In this document: positions 1 through 9,188 of the stretch, piece after piece
How positions within the stretch are numbered: the stretch's first letter is position 1
How the letters are laid out: each line of letters begins with the position of its first letter
DNA from: a bacterium
Lineage (GTDB): Bacteria; Actinomycetota; Acidimicrobiia; Spongiisociales; ZC4RG35
DNA length: 64,000 nucleotides
Direction: 5' to 3'
NCBI GenBank assembly: GCA_024638655.1
Contig: JAHEJW010000009.1
Location: 1 to 64,000, forward strand
Made by a program: the position numbers and the translations under genes
The notes under the pieces: generated by a model
The model's input: only the letters and a program-made list of their open reading frames with translations
The model's database searches: none
What the model was told of the DNA's origin: nothing

Positions 1-1098
1 TACGAGAAGCTGGGTATACCGGAGGCCGAGCGGAAGTACCTGGCCGGTGTGACCGCCCAGTATGAGTCCGAGGTCGTCTATCACCGCAACCGTGAAGACC
101 TGGAGAAGCTAGGTGTGCTGTTCACGGACATGGACACAGCGCTCAGGGAGTATCCCGACATCGTCAAGAAGCACTTCGGGACGGTCATCCCACCCAACGA
201 CAACAAGTTCGCCGCCCTCAACTCTGCGGTCTGGTCAGGTGGATCCTTCATCTACGTCCCTCCGGGTGTCCATGTCGACCAACCGCTCCAGGCCTATTTC
301 AGGATCAACAGCGAGAACATGGGTCAGTTCGAGCGGACACTGATAATCGTGGACGAGGGCGCATATGTTCACTATGTCGAAGGCTGCTCGGCACCCACCT
401 ACACAACGAATTCGCTGCACTCGGCGGTCGTCGAGATCATCGTCAAGGAAGGCGGCCGTTGCCGCTACACCACCATCCAGAACTGGTCCGACAACGTGTT
501 CAACCTGGTGACCAAGAGGGCCGCCGCCTATCGCAACGCCACCATGGAGTGGGTCGACGGCAACCTGGGCAGCCGCCTCACCATGAAGTACCCGGCAGTC
601 TGGCTGATGGAGCCGGGCGCACACGGCGAAGTCCTGTCTATCGCCTTCGCCGGCACCGGCCAGCATCAGGACGCCGGCGCCAAGATGGTCCATGTTGCCC
701 CCGACACAACTTCGACGATCGTGTCGAAGTCGATCTCGAAAGGCGGGGGACGAGCCGGCTACCGGGGTCTCGTTCGTGTCGAGCCGGGTGCGGAGAACGC
801 CAGGAGCTTCGTTCGCTGCGACGCCCTGATCCTCGACGAGGACAGTCGCTCGGACACCTACCCCTACATGGAAATCGAAGAGAACGACGCTGAGATCGGC
901 CATGAGGCCACCGTCTCCAAAGTCGGTGAGGAACAGCTCTTCTATCTCATGTCACGCGGGCTCACCGAGGACCAGGCAACCTCGATGATCGTTGCCGGAT
1001 TCATCGAGCCGATCGTGAAAGAGCTGCCAATGGAATACGCGGTGGAGATGAACCGCCTCATCGAGCTGAACATGGCCGCTGCCGGCGCCGTCGGCTGA
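1..1098 (+). CDS. sufB: Fe-S cluster assembly protein SufB (5'-truncated by window edge)
   Basis: Frame is open from base 1 ([28 protein letters not shown]...), with SufB-typical [20 protein letters not shown] and [15 protein letters not shown] motifs; stop at 1098. Confidence 0.97.
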   Translation, partial: YEKLGIPEAERKYLAGVTAQYESEVVYHRNREDLEKLGVLFTDMDTALREYPDIVKKHFGTVIPPNDNKFAALNSAVWSGGSFIYVPPGVHVDQPLQAYFRINSENMGQFERTLIIVDEGAYVHYVEGCSAPTYTTNSLHSAVVEIIVKEGGRCRYTTIQNWSDNVFNLVTKRAAAYRNATMEWVDGNLGSRLTMKYPAVWLMEPGAHGEVLSIAFAGTGQHQDAGAKMVHVAPDTTSTIVSKSISKGGGRAGYRGLVRVEPGAENARSFVRCDALILDEDSRSDTYPYMEIEENDAEIGHEATVSKVGEEQLFYLMSRGLTEDQATSMIVAGFIEPIVKELPMEYAVEMNRLIELNMAAAGAVG

Positions 1099-1120
1099 TC
1101 GGTTCAGCGCAGACTCGTCG

Positions 1121-1384
1121 TCAGTTGCTTCGGCCGACGACGAAGCCGAGAAGGAGACCGCCGGCCGCACCCCAGACGAGCGAGAAGTCGTCGCCCACGC
1201 CGTAGATCACCGGACCGTTTGCGATTCGAACGATGGCCGACAGTGATATGCCGCCGATGACGCCCATGAGCATGGCTCCGATGAGATTGTCCGCAGAGGA
1301 GAAGAAACCTCCGATGAACCCGGCGATCGCACCAACGCCACCGACGATGGCGAGCGCTTCGACTATCTCGGCTTCAACGAACAT
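1121..1384 (-). CDS. Small glycine-rich membrane protein, hypothetical
   Basis: 87 aa ORF with hydrophobic segments; no family recognised. Confidence 0.6.
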   Translation of the reverse strand: MFVEAEIVEALAIVGGVGAIAGFIGGFFSSADNLIGAMLMGVIGGISLSAIVRIANGPVIYGVGDDFSLVWGAAGGLLLGFVVGRSN

Positions 1385-1417
1385 GAGCTGTCACTCTCCC
1401 AGGCATCGTGAGAGGGA

Positions 1418-1666
1418 TCAAGCCGAGACGACCTTTTCTTCCACGACGTCGGTGATTGGGAATTGGACGGATCTGCCTGCCATGCTGAACGGCTCGGTCA
1501 GCAGCAGGACGACGGTGGAAGGTCCCCGGCAGATCACGTGACCGGTATAGGTGTGCAAACCGTCCCGGTCCTCGGTGATGAAAGTTACGACCATGTCTCT
1601 GTATCTCCGACTCCCTTTATCGGCAATACGTTTCATGACTTCATAGGTCGATGGACCAGTCTGCAC
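1418..1666 (-). CDS. Hypothetical protein (82 aa)
   Basis: Complete ORF between 1121-1384 and the divergent response regulator; plausible codon usage. Confidence 0.5.
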   Translation of the reverse strand: MQTGPSTYEVMKRIADKGSRRYRDMVVTFITEDRDGLHTYTGHVICRGPSTVVLLLTEPFSMAGRSVQFPITDVVEEKVVSA

Positions 1667-1728
1667 GACCCGCAGTCGAATTCGGTGGTTTATCCAGTTG
1701 TTATCCGGAATGACCTAGTTTTCGGCGT

Positions 1729-2406
1729 GTGCGCTTACTCGTAGTCGAAGACGAGCCTGATCTCGCCGAGGCGATAGCTCGCGGGCTGAGACGCGACGGG
1801 TATGCCGTAGATGTTGCGCTGAAGGCGTCCGACGCCGAACTGAAGCTCAGATCCGCCGGTTACGACCTCGTTTGCCTCGACTGGAACCTGCCCGACGGGT
1901 CCGGCTTGCAGCTTTGTCGTGAACTCATCTCGGGAGAGCTCCCGACTCTGGAGGGGGAGCGACCGCGCATCCTCATGCTCACGGCCCGGGATGACATCGA
2001 GGCGAGGGTCGCCGGTCTGGATGCGGGTGCCGACGACTACCTGGTCAAACCCTTTGCCTTCGCCGAGCTCTCGGCCCGAGTGCGGGCCCTGCTCCGTCGA
2101 GAGTCGGCTACCGACCCTGTGCTGAGAGTGGGCCCGCTCACACTGGATCAGCCCCGGTTCCAGGCCACCAGGGACGGCGAGCCGCTGGAGCTAACGGCCA
2201 AGGAGTTCTCCTTGCTCCACTACTTCATGGCGAACCCGGGGATCGTGATGAGCCAAGAGCACCTCCTGGAGCACGTCTGGGATGAGATGACCGACCCCCT
2301 GACGAACGTGGTGCGGGTGACGGTCAGCAACCTGAGGAAGAAGCTCGGGGATCCCGCATTGATCACGACCGTCCCCGGGCGGGGCTACAAGCTCGAGGAG
2401 GACTGA
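1729..2406 (+). CDS. OmpR/PhoB-family response regulator
   Basis: GTG start; receiver domain (VVEDEPDLAEAIARGL, LDWNLPDGSG, KPFAFAEL) and winged-helix C-terminus (LTAKEFSLLHYF...VRVTVSNLRKKLGDP...VPGRGYKL). Confidence 0.96.
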   Translation: MRLLVVEDEPDLAEAIARGLRRDGYAVDVALKASDAELKLRSAGYDLVCLDWNLPDGSGLQLCRELISGELPTLEGERPRILMLTARDDIEARVAGLDAGADDYLVKPFAFAELSARVRALLRRESATDPVLRVGPLTLDQPRFQATRDGEPLELTAKEFSLLHYFMANPGIVMSQEHLLEHVWDEMTDPLTNVVRVTVSNLRKKLGDPALITTVPGRGYKLEED

Positions 2407-3557
2407 TGCCGAGCTGGCAGTCGATACGGTTTCGTCTCTCGGTCCAGTACTCGGCCGTGGTCTTCGGTCTCGGGGGCGCTCTCCTCGGCCTCGTCTTCCT
2501 TGCCATCCGCCAGTGGCTGAAGTCCCAGACGATGACCCGGGCGATGCTCACCAGAGAAGTGGTTGTCTTGCCCGACGGTCGGTTCATCTCGATGCCCCAG
2601 CTTCGCGAGGTCGAGATCCAGGCAATAGACAACTACGTATCGGGCATCGTGCTCGATCAGGTAGCCAAGCTGACCCTGATCGCAGTCATCGCCCTGTTCC
2701 TACTCAGCCTGGTGGTCGGCTGGGTCATGTCGGGGAGGGTGTTGAAGCCCGTCGAGGAGATCACCAACGTCGCCCGTGACATCCAGGCGTCGGATCTGAG
2801 TCGGAGGATCGCCTTGGAGGGACCGGACGACGAGCTGCGTCGCCTGGCGGACACCTTCGATGGCATGCTGGAGCGCCTCGACCGCGCCTTCACCAGTCAG
2901 CGTCAGTTCCTGGCAGACACCAGCCATGATCTACGCACCCCCCTTGCCGTCATACAGTCGAATGTCGAGTTGGCCGAGAGCGACCCCGGTTCGTCGGTCG
3001 AAGACTGGAAGAGTGTGGGCGGGATCGTCAGACGCAATACCGAGCGGATGTCAGCCATGATCGATGATCTCCTTTCGGCCGCGAGACTTCAGACCGGGAG
3101 GGCACAAGCGGTGGCTCTCGACCTGAAAGAGCTCGTCGAAGCCAAGGTGAGCGAGTTCGAGCCGGTTGCAGCGGCCGACGACGTCTCGGTGGCTGCGGAG
3201 GCGTCCTCTGCCATCGTCCAGGGTGTCGAAGTCGTTCTCTATCGCGCCCTGGCCAATTTGGTCGACAATGCGCACAAAGCTGCGCCACCGGGCTCGCGCA
3301 TCATCCTGAGCTCCGGCTCCGATGGCGAATGGGCCTGGATGGCAGTGATCGACGAGGGCCCTGGTCTGGAGAATATGGATCCCGAGGATCGAATCGGGTT
3401 GGGGCTCTCGATCGTGACCCAGATAGCTGAAAGTCACGGAGGTGCCCTCCGAACATTCGCAGGGCCTGCTGAGACGGGAACGACCCAAGTCGTTTGGCTC
3501 CCGGTCGGCGACGCACAGGGAGAACCACCTGGCCACTCTCCGATCGCCCAACCATGA
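2406..3557 (+). CDS. Sensor histidine kinase (HAMP + HisKA + HATPase)
   Basis: Two TM segments, HAMP, H-box FLADTSHDLRTPLAVIQSN, N-box LANLVDNAHKAAP, G-box DEGPGL/GLGLSIV; overlaps the RR stop. Confidence 0.96.
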   Translation: MPSWQSIRFRLSVQYSAVVFGLGGALLGLVFLAIRQWLKSQTMTRAMLTREVVVLPDGRFISMPQLREVEIQAIDNYVSGIVLDQVAKLTLIAVIALFLLSLVVGWVMSGRVLKPVEEITNVARDIQASDLSRRIALEGPDDELRRLADTFDGMLERLDRAFTSQRQFLADTSHDLRTPLAVIQSNVELAESDPGSSVEDWKSVGGIVRRNTERMSAMIDDLLSAARLQTGRAQAVALDLKELVEAKVSEFEPVAAADDVSVAAEASSAIVQGVEVVLYRALANLVDNAHKAAPPGSRIILSSGSDGEWAWMAVIDEGPGLENMDPEDRIGLGLSIVTQIAESHGGALRTFAGPAETGTTQVVWLPVGDAQGEPPGHSPIAQP

Positions 3558-4450
3558 CCGTATATTCATCGACCGTGAAGCGATTCGGCGCGATTGAGAT
3601 CGGAGGAACCAAGACTCTCGTCGCTGCTGCCGAATCTGTCGACGACCTCGCCGATCATCGCCGGATTCCGACCACCACCCCTGACGAGACTCTCGAGGAG
3701 GTCATCGGCGAGCTCGAGTCGGCTGGGGTAGACGCCGTGGGAGTGGCCTCTTTCGGGCCAGTGGAGCTCCGGCCCGGCCATCCCCGGTACGGCTACATCA
3801 CTTCTACGCCCAAGCCGGATTGGTCGGATACCCCGGTCGTCCAGATCTTCGTCGAGAGGCTCGGAGTACCGGTGGGCTTCGATGTCGACGTCAACGGTGC
3901 TGCCCTGGGCGAGGGGAGATGGGGGGCCGCCGCGGGAATGGACGATTTCGCCTATATCACGGTCGGCACCGGGATCGGTGGAGGAGTGGTGGTTGCGGGC
4001 TCACCCGTTCATGGGGCACCACACCCCGAGGTCGGCCACGTCGTGGTGAGGCGGCACCCGGACGATGACTATCCGGGCTCGTGCCCCTTCCATGGTGATT
4101 GCCTCGAGGGCCTTGCGGCTGGGCCCGCCGTAGAGGCAAGGTTCGGCCGGCCCGGCAACGAGCTCTCGGGCTCAGAGATCGAGCAGGCTGTCGAGCTGGT
4201 CACCTTCTACCTCGCGCAGGGTTTTCGCAACCTGGTCTACGCGGTAGCCCCTGCACGGCTCGTGGTCGGCGGGGGGATCTCGAAGATGCACGGCTTCCAC
4301 GAGACAGTCCGGGGTAGCTTGACCGCGGAACTCGCCGGCTACCCGTACGAGGAAGCACATCTGGCTCCGGAGTTCGTGGTCCCACCGGATCTGGGAGACA
4401 TGTCCGGGCTGGCCGGGGCGCTGATCCTGGCCGAGAGGCAATCCGTCTGA
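3554..4450 (+). CDS. ROK-family sugar kinase
   Basis: MTVYSSTVKRFGAIEIGGTKT start; ITVGTGIGGGVVVAGSPVHGAPHPEVGH ROK signature; CPFHGDCLEG zinc motif. Confidence 0.92.
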   Translation: MTVYSSTVKRFGAIEIGGTKTLVAAAESVDDLADHRRIPTTTPDETLEEVIGELESAGVDAVGVASFGPVELRPGHPRYGYITSTPKPDWSDTPVVQIFVERLGVPVGFDVDVNGAALGEGRWGAAAGMDDFAYITVGTGIGGGVVVAGSPVHGAPHPEVGHVVVRRHPDDDYPGSCPFHGDCLEGLAAGPAVEARFGRPGNELSGSEIEQAVELVTFYLAQGFRNLVYAVAPARLVVGGGISKMHGFHETVRGSLTAELAGYPYEEAHLAPEFVVPPDLGDMSGLAGALILAERQSV

Positions 4451-4542
4451 GACGGCCGTTCCGAAAGGCTTTACGTCCCGTTGACGAAATGTTTAGCGCT
4501 GGCTTAATGCTCTACTCATAGCCTGGAGTTGCCAGGAGGTTT

Positions 4543-5628
4543 GTGATGACTCATCAGACTGAGACGACAGAAGACAAGAAGGGGCCTGGGATCTGGTCGG
4601 CGATCGCCTATTTCGCCGGCGTTGCAGCGCTCGTCGCCGGCATATGGCTGATCGACGACCCCAGGGGCCCCGACCCCACCCTGGACGCCGCCTCTGAGTC
4701 GACAACCACCACAACCGTCGCCGAGGTCGAGGTCAACACTCCGACAGTCATCCCAGGAGACGAGCCGATTGCCGACGCCGCCGAGGTGATCCTGCCATCC
4801 GTGGTGCGAATCGAGACTCCCAGCGGAGTGGGCTCCGGTGTCATCTACGACCGCGACGGCCTCATCATGACCGCCGCTCACGTGGTCGAGGGCCACGACA
4901 CCGTCAGGGTCAGATTCGCCGACGGCACTCAGGTGGACGGCAACGTCCTCGGCGGGGTCACCGAAGTGGACATCGCGGTGATCGAAGTAGATCGGACGGG
5001 TTTGCCGGCCGCCGAGTTCACGAGGGACAAACCGCGAGTCGGTCAGACGGCCATAGCGGTGGGCAGTCCATGGGGTCTCTCCTCCACTGTGACGGCTGGA
5101 ATCATCTCCGCCGTCGATCAGACCGCAAATTGCTCACTCGGCGGGTGTGCTTCCCTGGTCCAGACCGACGCCGCCATCAATCCGGGCAACTCGGGAGGCG
5201 CGTTGGTCGATCGGTTTGGACGCGTCGTCGGCATCAACGTCTCGATCTTCAGCAGCTCCGGGGCGAACGACGGCGTGGGATTCGCCGTGCCCAGCGACAT
5301 CGCCCTCGACTACGCGGAGAGCATCGTCTCAGGTGAGCCCATCGAGACGGCCTTCCTCGGCGTCAGCGGCGGGGAGTTCAACGAAGAAGGGCGCGCCGGG
5401 GCCCTTGTGAACGCAGTCACGCCGGACACGGCCGCCGAAGAGGTAGGAATCGAAGTTGGCGACGTAATCATCTTTTTCGACGGTGTCGAGATCCAGAGTC
5501 TGTTCGATCTCAGTGCTCAGGTTCGGGCGCACCGCCCCGGCGACACGGTGCAACTCATCCTCCTGCGAGATGGCGAAGAGATCGCCCTAGAGGTGACTCT
5601 CGGCGTCAAGCCCGAGGAACTCAACTAG
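4543..5628 (+). CDS. HtrA/DegP-like trypsin-type serine protease with TM anchor and PDZ domain
   Basis: GSGVIYDRDGLIMTAAHVV (His), DIAVIEVD (Asp), DAAINPGNSGGALVD (Ser); C-terminal PDZ. Confidence 0.95.
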   Translation: MMTHQTETTEDKKGPGIWSAIAYFAGVAALVAGIWLIDDPRGPDPTLDAASESTTTTTVAEVEVNTPTVIPGDEPIADAAEVILPSVVRIETPSGVGSGVIYDRDGLIMTAAHVVEGHDTVRVRFADGTQVDGNVLGGVTEVDIAVIEVDRTGLPAAEFTRDKPRVGQTAIAVGSPWGLSSTVTAGIISAVDQTANCSLGGCASLVQTDAAINPGNSGGALVDRFGRVVGINVSIFSSSGANDGVGFAVPSDIALDYAESIVSGEPIETAFLGVSGGEFNEEGRAGALVNAVTPDTAAEEVGIEVGDVIIFFDGVEIQSLFDLSAQVRAHRPGDTVQLILLRDGEEIALEVTLGVKPEELN

Positions 5629-5631
5629 CAG

Positions 5632-5873
5632 CTAACCTCGGCGTCCCTGCCACTACCGGCAGGTGCGCTGAGAGCAGCGAAGGCCGGTTGAAATCCGGCG
5701 CTGTCCCGCAACTGTGAAGGCGTCTCTTTGGTCGACGGAGGTTCGTCGCCCGCCAGGAGCCGCACGAGCCAGGTCGCCTGAGCTCAGCGCCACGAGAAAG
5801 TCTCGGATGAAGACGGAACCGTGAGCTCAGGGAAGCCACAGACCTCTTCATCCTCCGAAACGGAGGATGTCCT
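5632..5873 (+). promoter_or_regulatory. Cobalamin (AdoCbl) riboswitch with putative SD-sequestering expression platform
   Basis: Core gaaggccggttgaaatccggcgctgtcccgcaactgtgaag (about 5679-5719) and B12-box-like cgagccaggtcgcct (5765-5779) upstream of a btuF-like gene; a perfect 9-bp hairpin catcctccg-aaa-cggaggatg (5849-5869) covers the SD of the ATG at 5874. Confidence 0.93.
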
Positions 5874-6812
5874 ATGAAGGGAGTCGCACTCGCTGCCTTG
5901 GCGGTGCTGACCCTGTCCGCCTGTGGCCTGGCCGATGGCGCTACAACTACGACCGTCCCGGGTCAGACCACCACAGCCCAGCCGGTCTACCCCGTCACCG
6001 TCACGGACGACCTCGGCGACGTTGTCATCGAGACGATGCCCCAGGCCATAATCTCGTTGTCGACTGTCGCCACCGAGATGCTCTACGAGATCGGAGCCGG
6101 CGAGCGGGTGGTAGCGGTAGACGACCAGTCGAACTACCCGGAGGAAGCTCCGATGACAGATCTCTCGGGCTTCACACCGAATCTGGAGGCGATCCTCTCC
6201 TACGAGCCGGATCTGGTGGTTATCAGCTTCGATCCGGGAGACCTGGTGTCCGGCCTCACAACAGCAGGGGTGCCCGTGATCTCGTTCGGGGCGGCAGCCA
6301 GCATCGAGGATGTCTACCGGCAGATGGAAGCTCTGGGTAGGGCCACCGGCAACCCCGAGGCTGCTCTCGAAGCGACTCAGCGGATCGAGTGGGGTCTTGC
6401 CGACGTGCTCGCCGGAGCCGGCGGCGCGGGAGTTGGCGTGTCCTATTACCACGAGATCGATTCGAACTACTACAGCGTGACATCCGCGACGCTCTTCGGT
6501 GAGATCTATGGCCTGTTCGAGATGGTCAACATCGCGGATGCGGCCGATGAGGACGGGTCAGCATTTGGATATCCCCAGCTCTCGTCGGAATACATCGTGT
6601 CCGAGGACCCGGACATCATCTTCCTGGCCAACACGCTGTATGGGGTCGATGCCGAGGATGTGGCCCAACGCCCGGGATGGGATGCGATGATCGCGGTGCA
6701 GGACGGCGCCATAGTCGAGCTCGACTCGGATGTTGCATCTCGTTGGGGGCCACGAATCGTCGACTTCGCCGAGGCTGTGGCAGCGGCCCTCAGAGAGCGC
6801 GAGCCGGCTTGA
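5874..6812 (+). CDS. btuF: Cobalamin ABC transporter substrate-binding lipoprotein (BtuF-like)
   Basis: Lipobox LTLSACGL; periplasmic-binding fold (SLSTVATEMLYEIGAGERVVAVDDQSNYPEEA); behind a cobalamin riboswitch. Confidence 0.88.
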   Translation: MKGVALAALAVLTLSACGLADGATTTTVPGQTTTAQPVYPVTVTDDLGDVVIETMPQAIISLSTVATEMLYEIGAGERVVAVDDQSNYPEEAPMTDLSGFTPNLEAILSYEPDLVVISFDPGDLVSGLTTAGVPVISFGAAASIEDVYRQMEALGRATGNPEAALEATQRIEWGLADVLAGAGGAGVGVSYYHEIDSNYYSVTSATLFGEIYGLFEMVNIADAADEDGSAFGYPQLSSEYIVSEDPDIIFLANTLYGVDAEDVAQRPGWDAMIAVQDGAIVELDSDVASRWGPRIVDFAEAVAAALREREPA

Positions 6813-7852
6813 GCGCAGCAGCCGTTCCGCCTGCGGTTCGCTCCTCGCAACTGGGTTGGGGCCCGGCTGTCATTGGAGTCGGAGTCCTGGTCGCGACGGT
6901 GATTCTCGGGCTTCTCGTCGGTGCGGCCGGGATGGGGGTTCGTCCGGTCGTGCTCGCCCTCTTCGACGTACTTCCCTTCGTGGAGGTGCAGCACGGCCTG
7001 AGCGCCGTTGAGCAAAGTGTCCTCTTCGAGATCAGGTTCCCCAGGGTCGTCCTGGGCGGCCTCGTCGGAGCGGTGCTGGCACTGGCCGGCGCCGCATATC
7101 AGGGGGTGTTTCGCAACCCTCTCGCCGACCCTTTTCTCCTCGGTGTGGCGGCCGGCTCGGGGCTCGGGGCCACCATTGCCCTGGCCTCGACCGGAAACAG
7201 TGGTCTGCTCGCACCTTTCGCTTTCATCGGCGGGCTGGCCGCGGTGGGGGCTACCTATGTCCTCGGCCGGTCCGTAGGTGGCCGGACTGCCACATCGCTG
7301 ATCCTGGCCGGAGTCGCAGTAGCTGCCTTCGCCACAGCCATCCAGACCTATCTGCTTCAGAGAAACGTCGAGAACCTGCGTGAGGTCTATTCGTGGCTCC
7401 TGGGCAGGCTGACGACGGTGGGGTGGGGGGAGGTCGTCCAGCTTCTTCCCTACGCACTGGTCTCGGGGTTGGTACTGGTTGGCAGCCGCCGTCTGCTCGA
7501 CGTTCTCTCGGTAGGTGACGAAGAGGCGGCTTCACTCGGAGTGAATGTCAACCGGGTGCGATGGACCGTGGTAGTAGCTGCCACCTTGGCGACGGCCGCT
7601 GCCGTGTCGGTCAGTGGCCTCATCGGGTTCGTCGGGATCATCGTGCCGCACACGGTCCGGATCTTGTTCGGGTGGAGCTACCGGTTGATCGTGCCCCTTT
7701 CGGTGCTTTTTGGTGCGGCCTTCTTGATGTTGGCGGACATCGCGGCTCGAACCTTGGTGACCCCCGCCGAGCTGCCTATCGGTGTCGTCACCGCCTTCTT
7801 CGGGGCGCCCTTCTTCGTGGTCGTGCTGCGAACGGTGGGGCGGGCCCCATGA
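6809..7852 (+). CDS. btuC: Cobalamin/Fe-siderophore ABC transporter permease (BtuC/FecCD family)
   Basis: TTG start overlapping btuF stop; FPRVVLGGLVGAVLALAGAAYQGVFRNPLADPFLLGVAAGSGLGA; GLIGFVGIIVPHTVR. Confidence 0.9.
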   Translation: MSAAAVPPAVRSSQLGWGPAVIGVGVLVATVILGLLVGAAGMGVRPVVLALFDVLPFVEVQHGLSAVEQSVLFEIRFPRVVLGGLVGAVLALAGAAYQGVFRNPLADPFLLGVAAGSGLGATIALASTGNSGLLAPFAFIGGLAAVGATYVLGRSVGGRTATSLILAGVAVAAFATAIQTYLLQRNVENLREVYSWLLGRLTTVGWGEVVQLLPYALVSGLVLVGSRRLLDVLSVGDEEAASLGVNVNRVRWTVVVAATLATAAAVSVSGLIGFVGIIVPHTVRILFGWSYRLIVPLSVLFGAAFLMLADIAARTLVTPAELPIGVVTAFFGAPFFVVVLRTVGRAP

Positions 7853-8625
7853 TTCGTTGGGGAGAAGTGACCGCCGCCTTCAACGGTGAGTTCACGCTGG
7901 GCCCGATCTCCGTGGAGGTTGGCGACGGCGACTGGGTCGGGCTCATCGGGCCCAACGGTGCCGGGAAGTCCACCATGCTGAAGACCGCTGTCGGCTTGGT
8001 CGATCACAAGGGTCGGATCTCTCTGACCAACGGACACCGTCGGCCCGGACTCGACATCGCCTGGATGCCGCAGCGCCCGCGCCTACCCGAGGGCATGTCG
8101 GTCGCCGATTACGTGCTCCTCGGTCGCACCCCTCACATCGGTTATCTGGGGTCGGAAGGGCGGGCCGACATCGATTCGGTGGCCGTCGCTCTCGACAAGT
8201 TGGGTCTGGGAGCCTTGGCCCATCGTCCCTTGGGGACACTCTCCGGAGGTGAGGCACAACGGGCGGTCCTTGCCCGGGCTCTGGCACAGGAGGCGCCGGT
8301 CCTCCTGCTCGACGAGCCGACGGCGAGTCTCGACATCGGGCATGCGATCGACGTCTTGGAGGTCATCGACGATCTGCGGAAGACCGAGCGCCTCACCGTC
8401 GTCACCGCTGTTCACGATTTGACTCTCGCCGGGCGATTCGCCGATCGGCTCGTCCTCCTGGCCGAGGGTGTGGTGCGGGCCGACGGCGCTCCCGCAGATG
8501 TGCTGACCGAGGAGAATCTGAAAGCTCACTACGGTGCCGGGATACGTGTCATCCACGACCCGGACGGTCCGACAGTGATCCCATCGAGAGCCTCCAGTGC
8601 CGAAGCAACAGACCCCGCCCACTAG
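7849..8625 (+). CDS. btuD: Cobalamin ABC transporter ATP-binding protein (BtuD-like)
   Basis: Walker A GPNGAGKST, signature LSGGEAQRAVLARALAQ, Walker B VLLLDEPTASLD. Confidence 0.9.
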   Translation: MIRWGEVTAAFNGEFTLGPISVEVGDGDWVGLIGPNGAGKSTMLKTAVGLVDHKGRISLTNGHRRPGLDIAWMPQRPRLPEGMSVADYVLLGRTPHIGYLGSEGRADIDSVAVALDKLGLGALAHRPLGTLSGGEAQRAVLARALAQEAPVLLLDEPTASLDIGHAIDVLEVIDDLRKTERLTVVTAVHDLTLAGRFADRLVLLAEGVVRADGAPADVLTEENLKAHYGAGIRVIHDPDGPTVIPSRASSAEATDPAH

Positions 8626-9166
8626 CCCTCCTCCCAAGGGCAACATCCGCCAGCCGTCGTTGCTCCTCGTAAACACCGGCGATGGCAAAGGGAAGTCCAC
8701 TGCTGCCTTTGGCACCGCTATGCGCGCGGTGGCGCGGGGGTGGAGGGTGGCAGTCGTCCAGTTCCTCAAGTCGGGTGAATGGCAGGTCGGGGAAGAGAAG
8801 ATCGGCCGTCGGATAGGAATCGACTGGTGGGCTCTGGGTGATGGGTTCACGTGGGATTCGACAGACATGGACGAGTCAGAGGCAATCGCCCGGGAGGCCT
8901 GGGGCGAGGCCTCGGAGAAGATCGCCGGCGGCGACTACGAACTGGTAGTCCTCGACGAGATCACCTACCCGATCAATTGGGGCTGGGTCGACCTGGAAGA
9001 AGTGATCACAACTCTGAGCCGGCGGCCATCGAAGGTCAACGTCATCATCACCGGTCGTGATGCTCCTCGAGAGATCATTGAAATCGCCGACACCGTCACC
9101 GAGATGAAGAATGTCAAGCACGCCTACGACAAAGGTGTGATGGCCCGTCGAGGCATCGACTACTGA
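8597..9166 (+). CDS. cobO: Cob(I)yrinic acid a,c-diamide adenosyltransferase (CobO/BtuR/CobA type)
   Basis: NTGDGKGKSTAAFGTAMRAVARGWRVAVVQFLKS; LVVLDEITYPINWGWV; VIITGRDAP; terminal KGVMARRGIDY. Confidence 0.95.
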   Translation: MPKQQTPPTSPPPKGNIRQPSLLLVNTGDGKGKSTAAFGTAMRAVARGWRVAVVQFLKSGEWQVGEEKIGRRIGIDWWALGDGFTWDSTDMDESEAIAREAWGEASEKIAGGDYELVVLDEITYPINWGWVDLEEVITTLSRRPSKVNVIITGRDAPREIIEIADTVTEMKNVKHAYDKGVMARRGIDY

Positions 9167-9188
9167 ACAGTCGGTGGGCCAGACCCGT

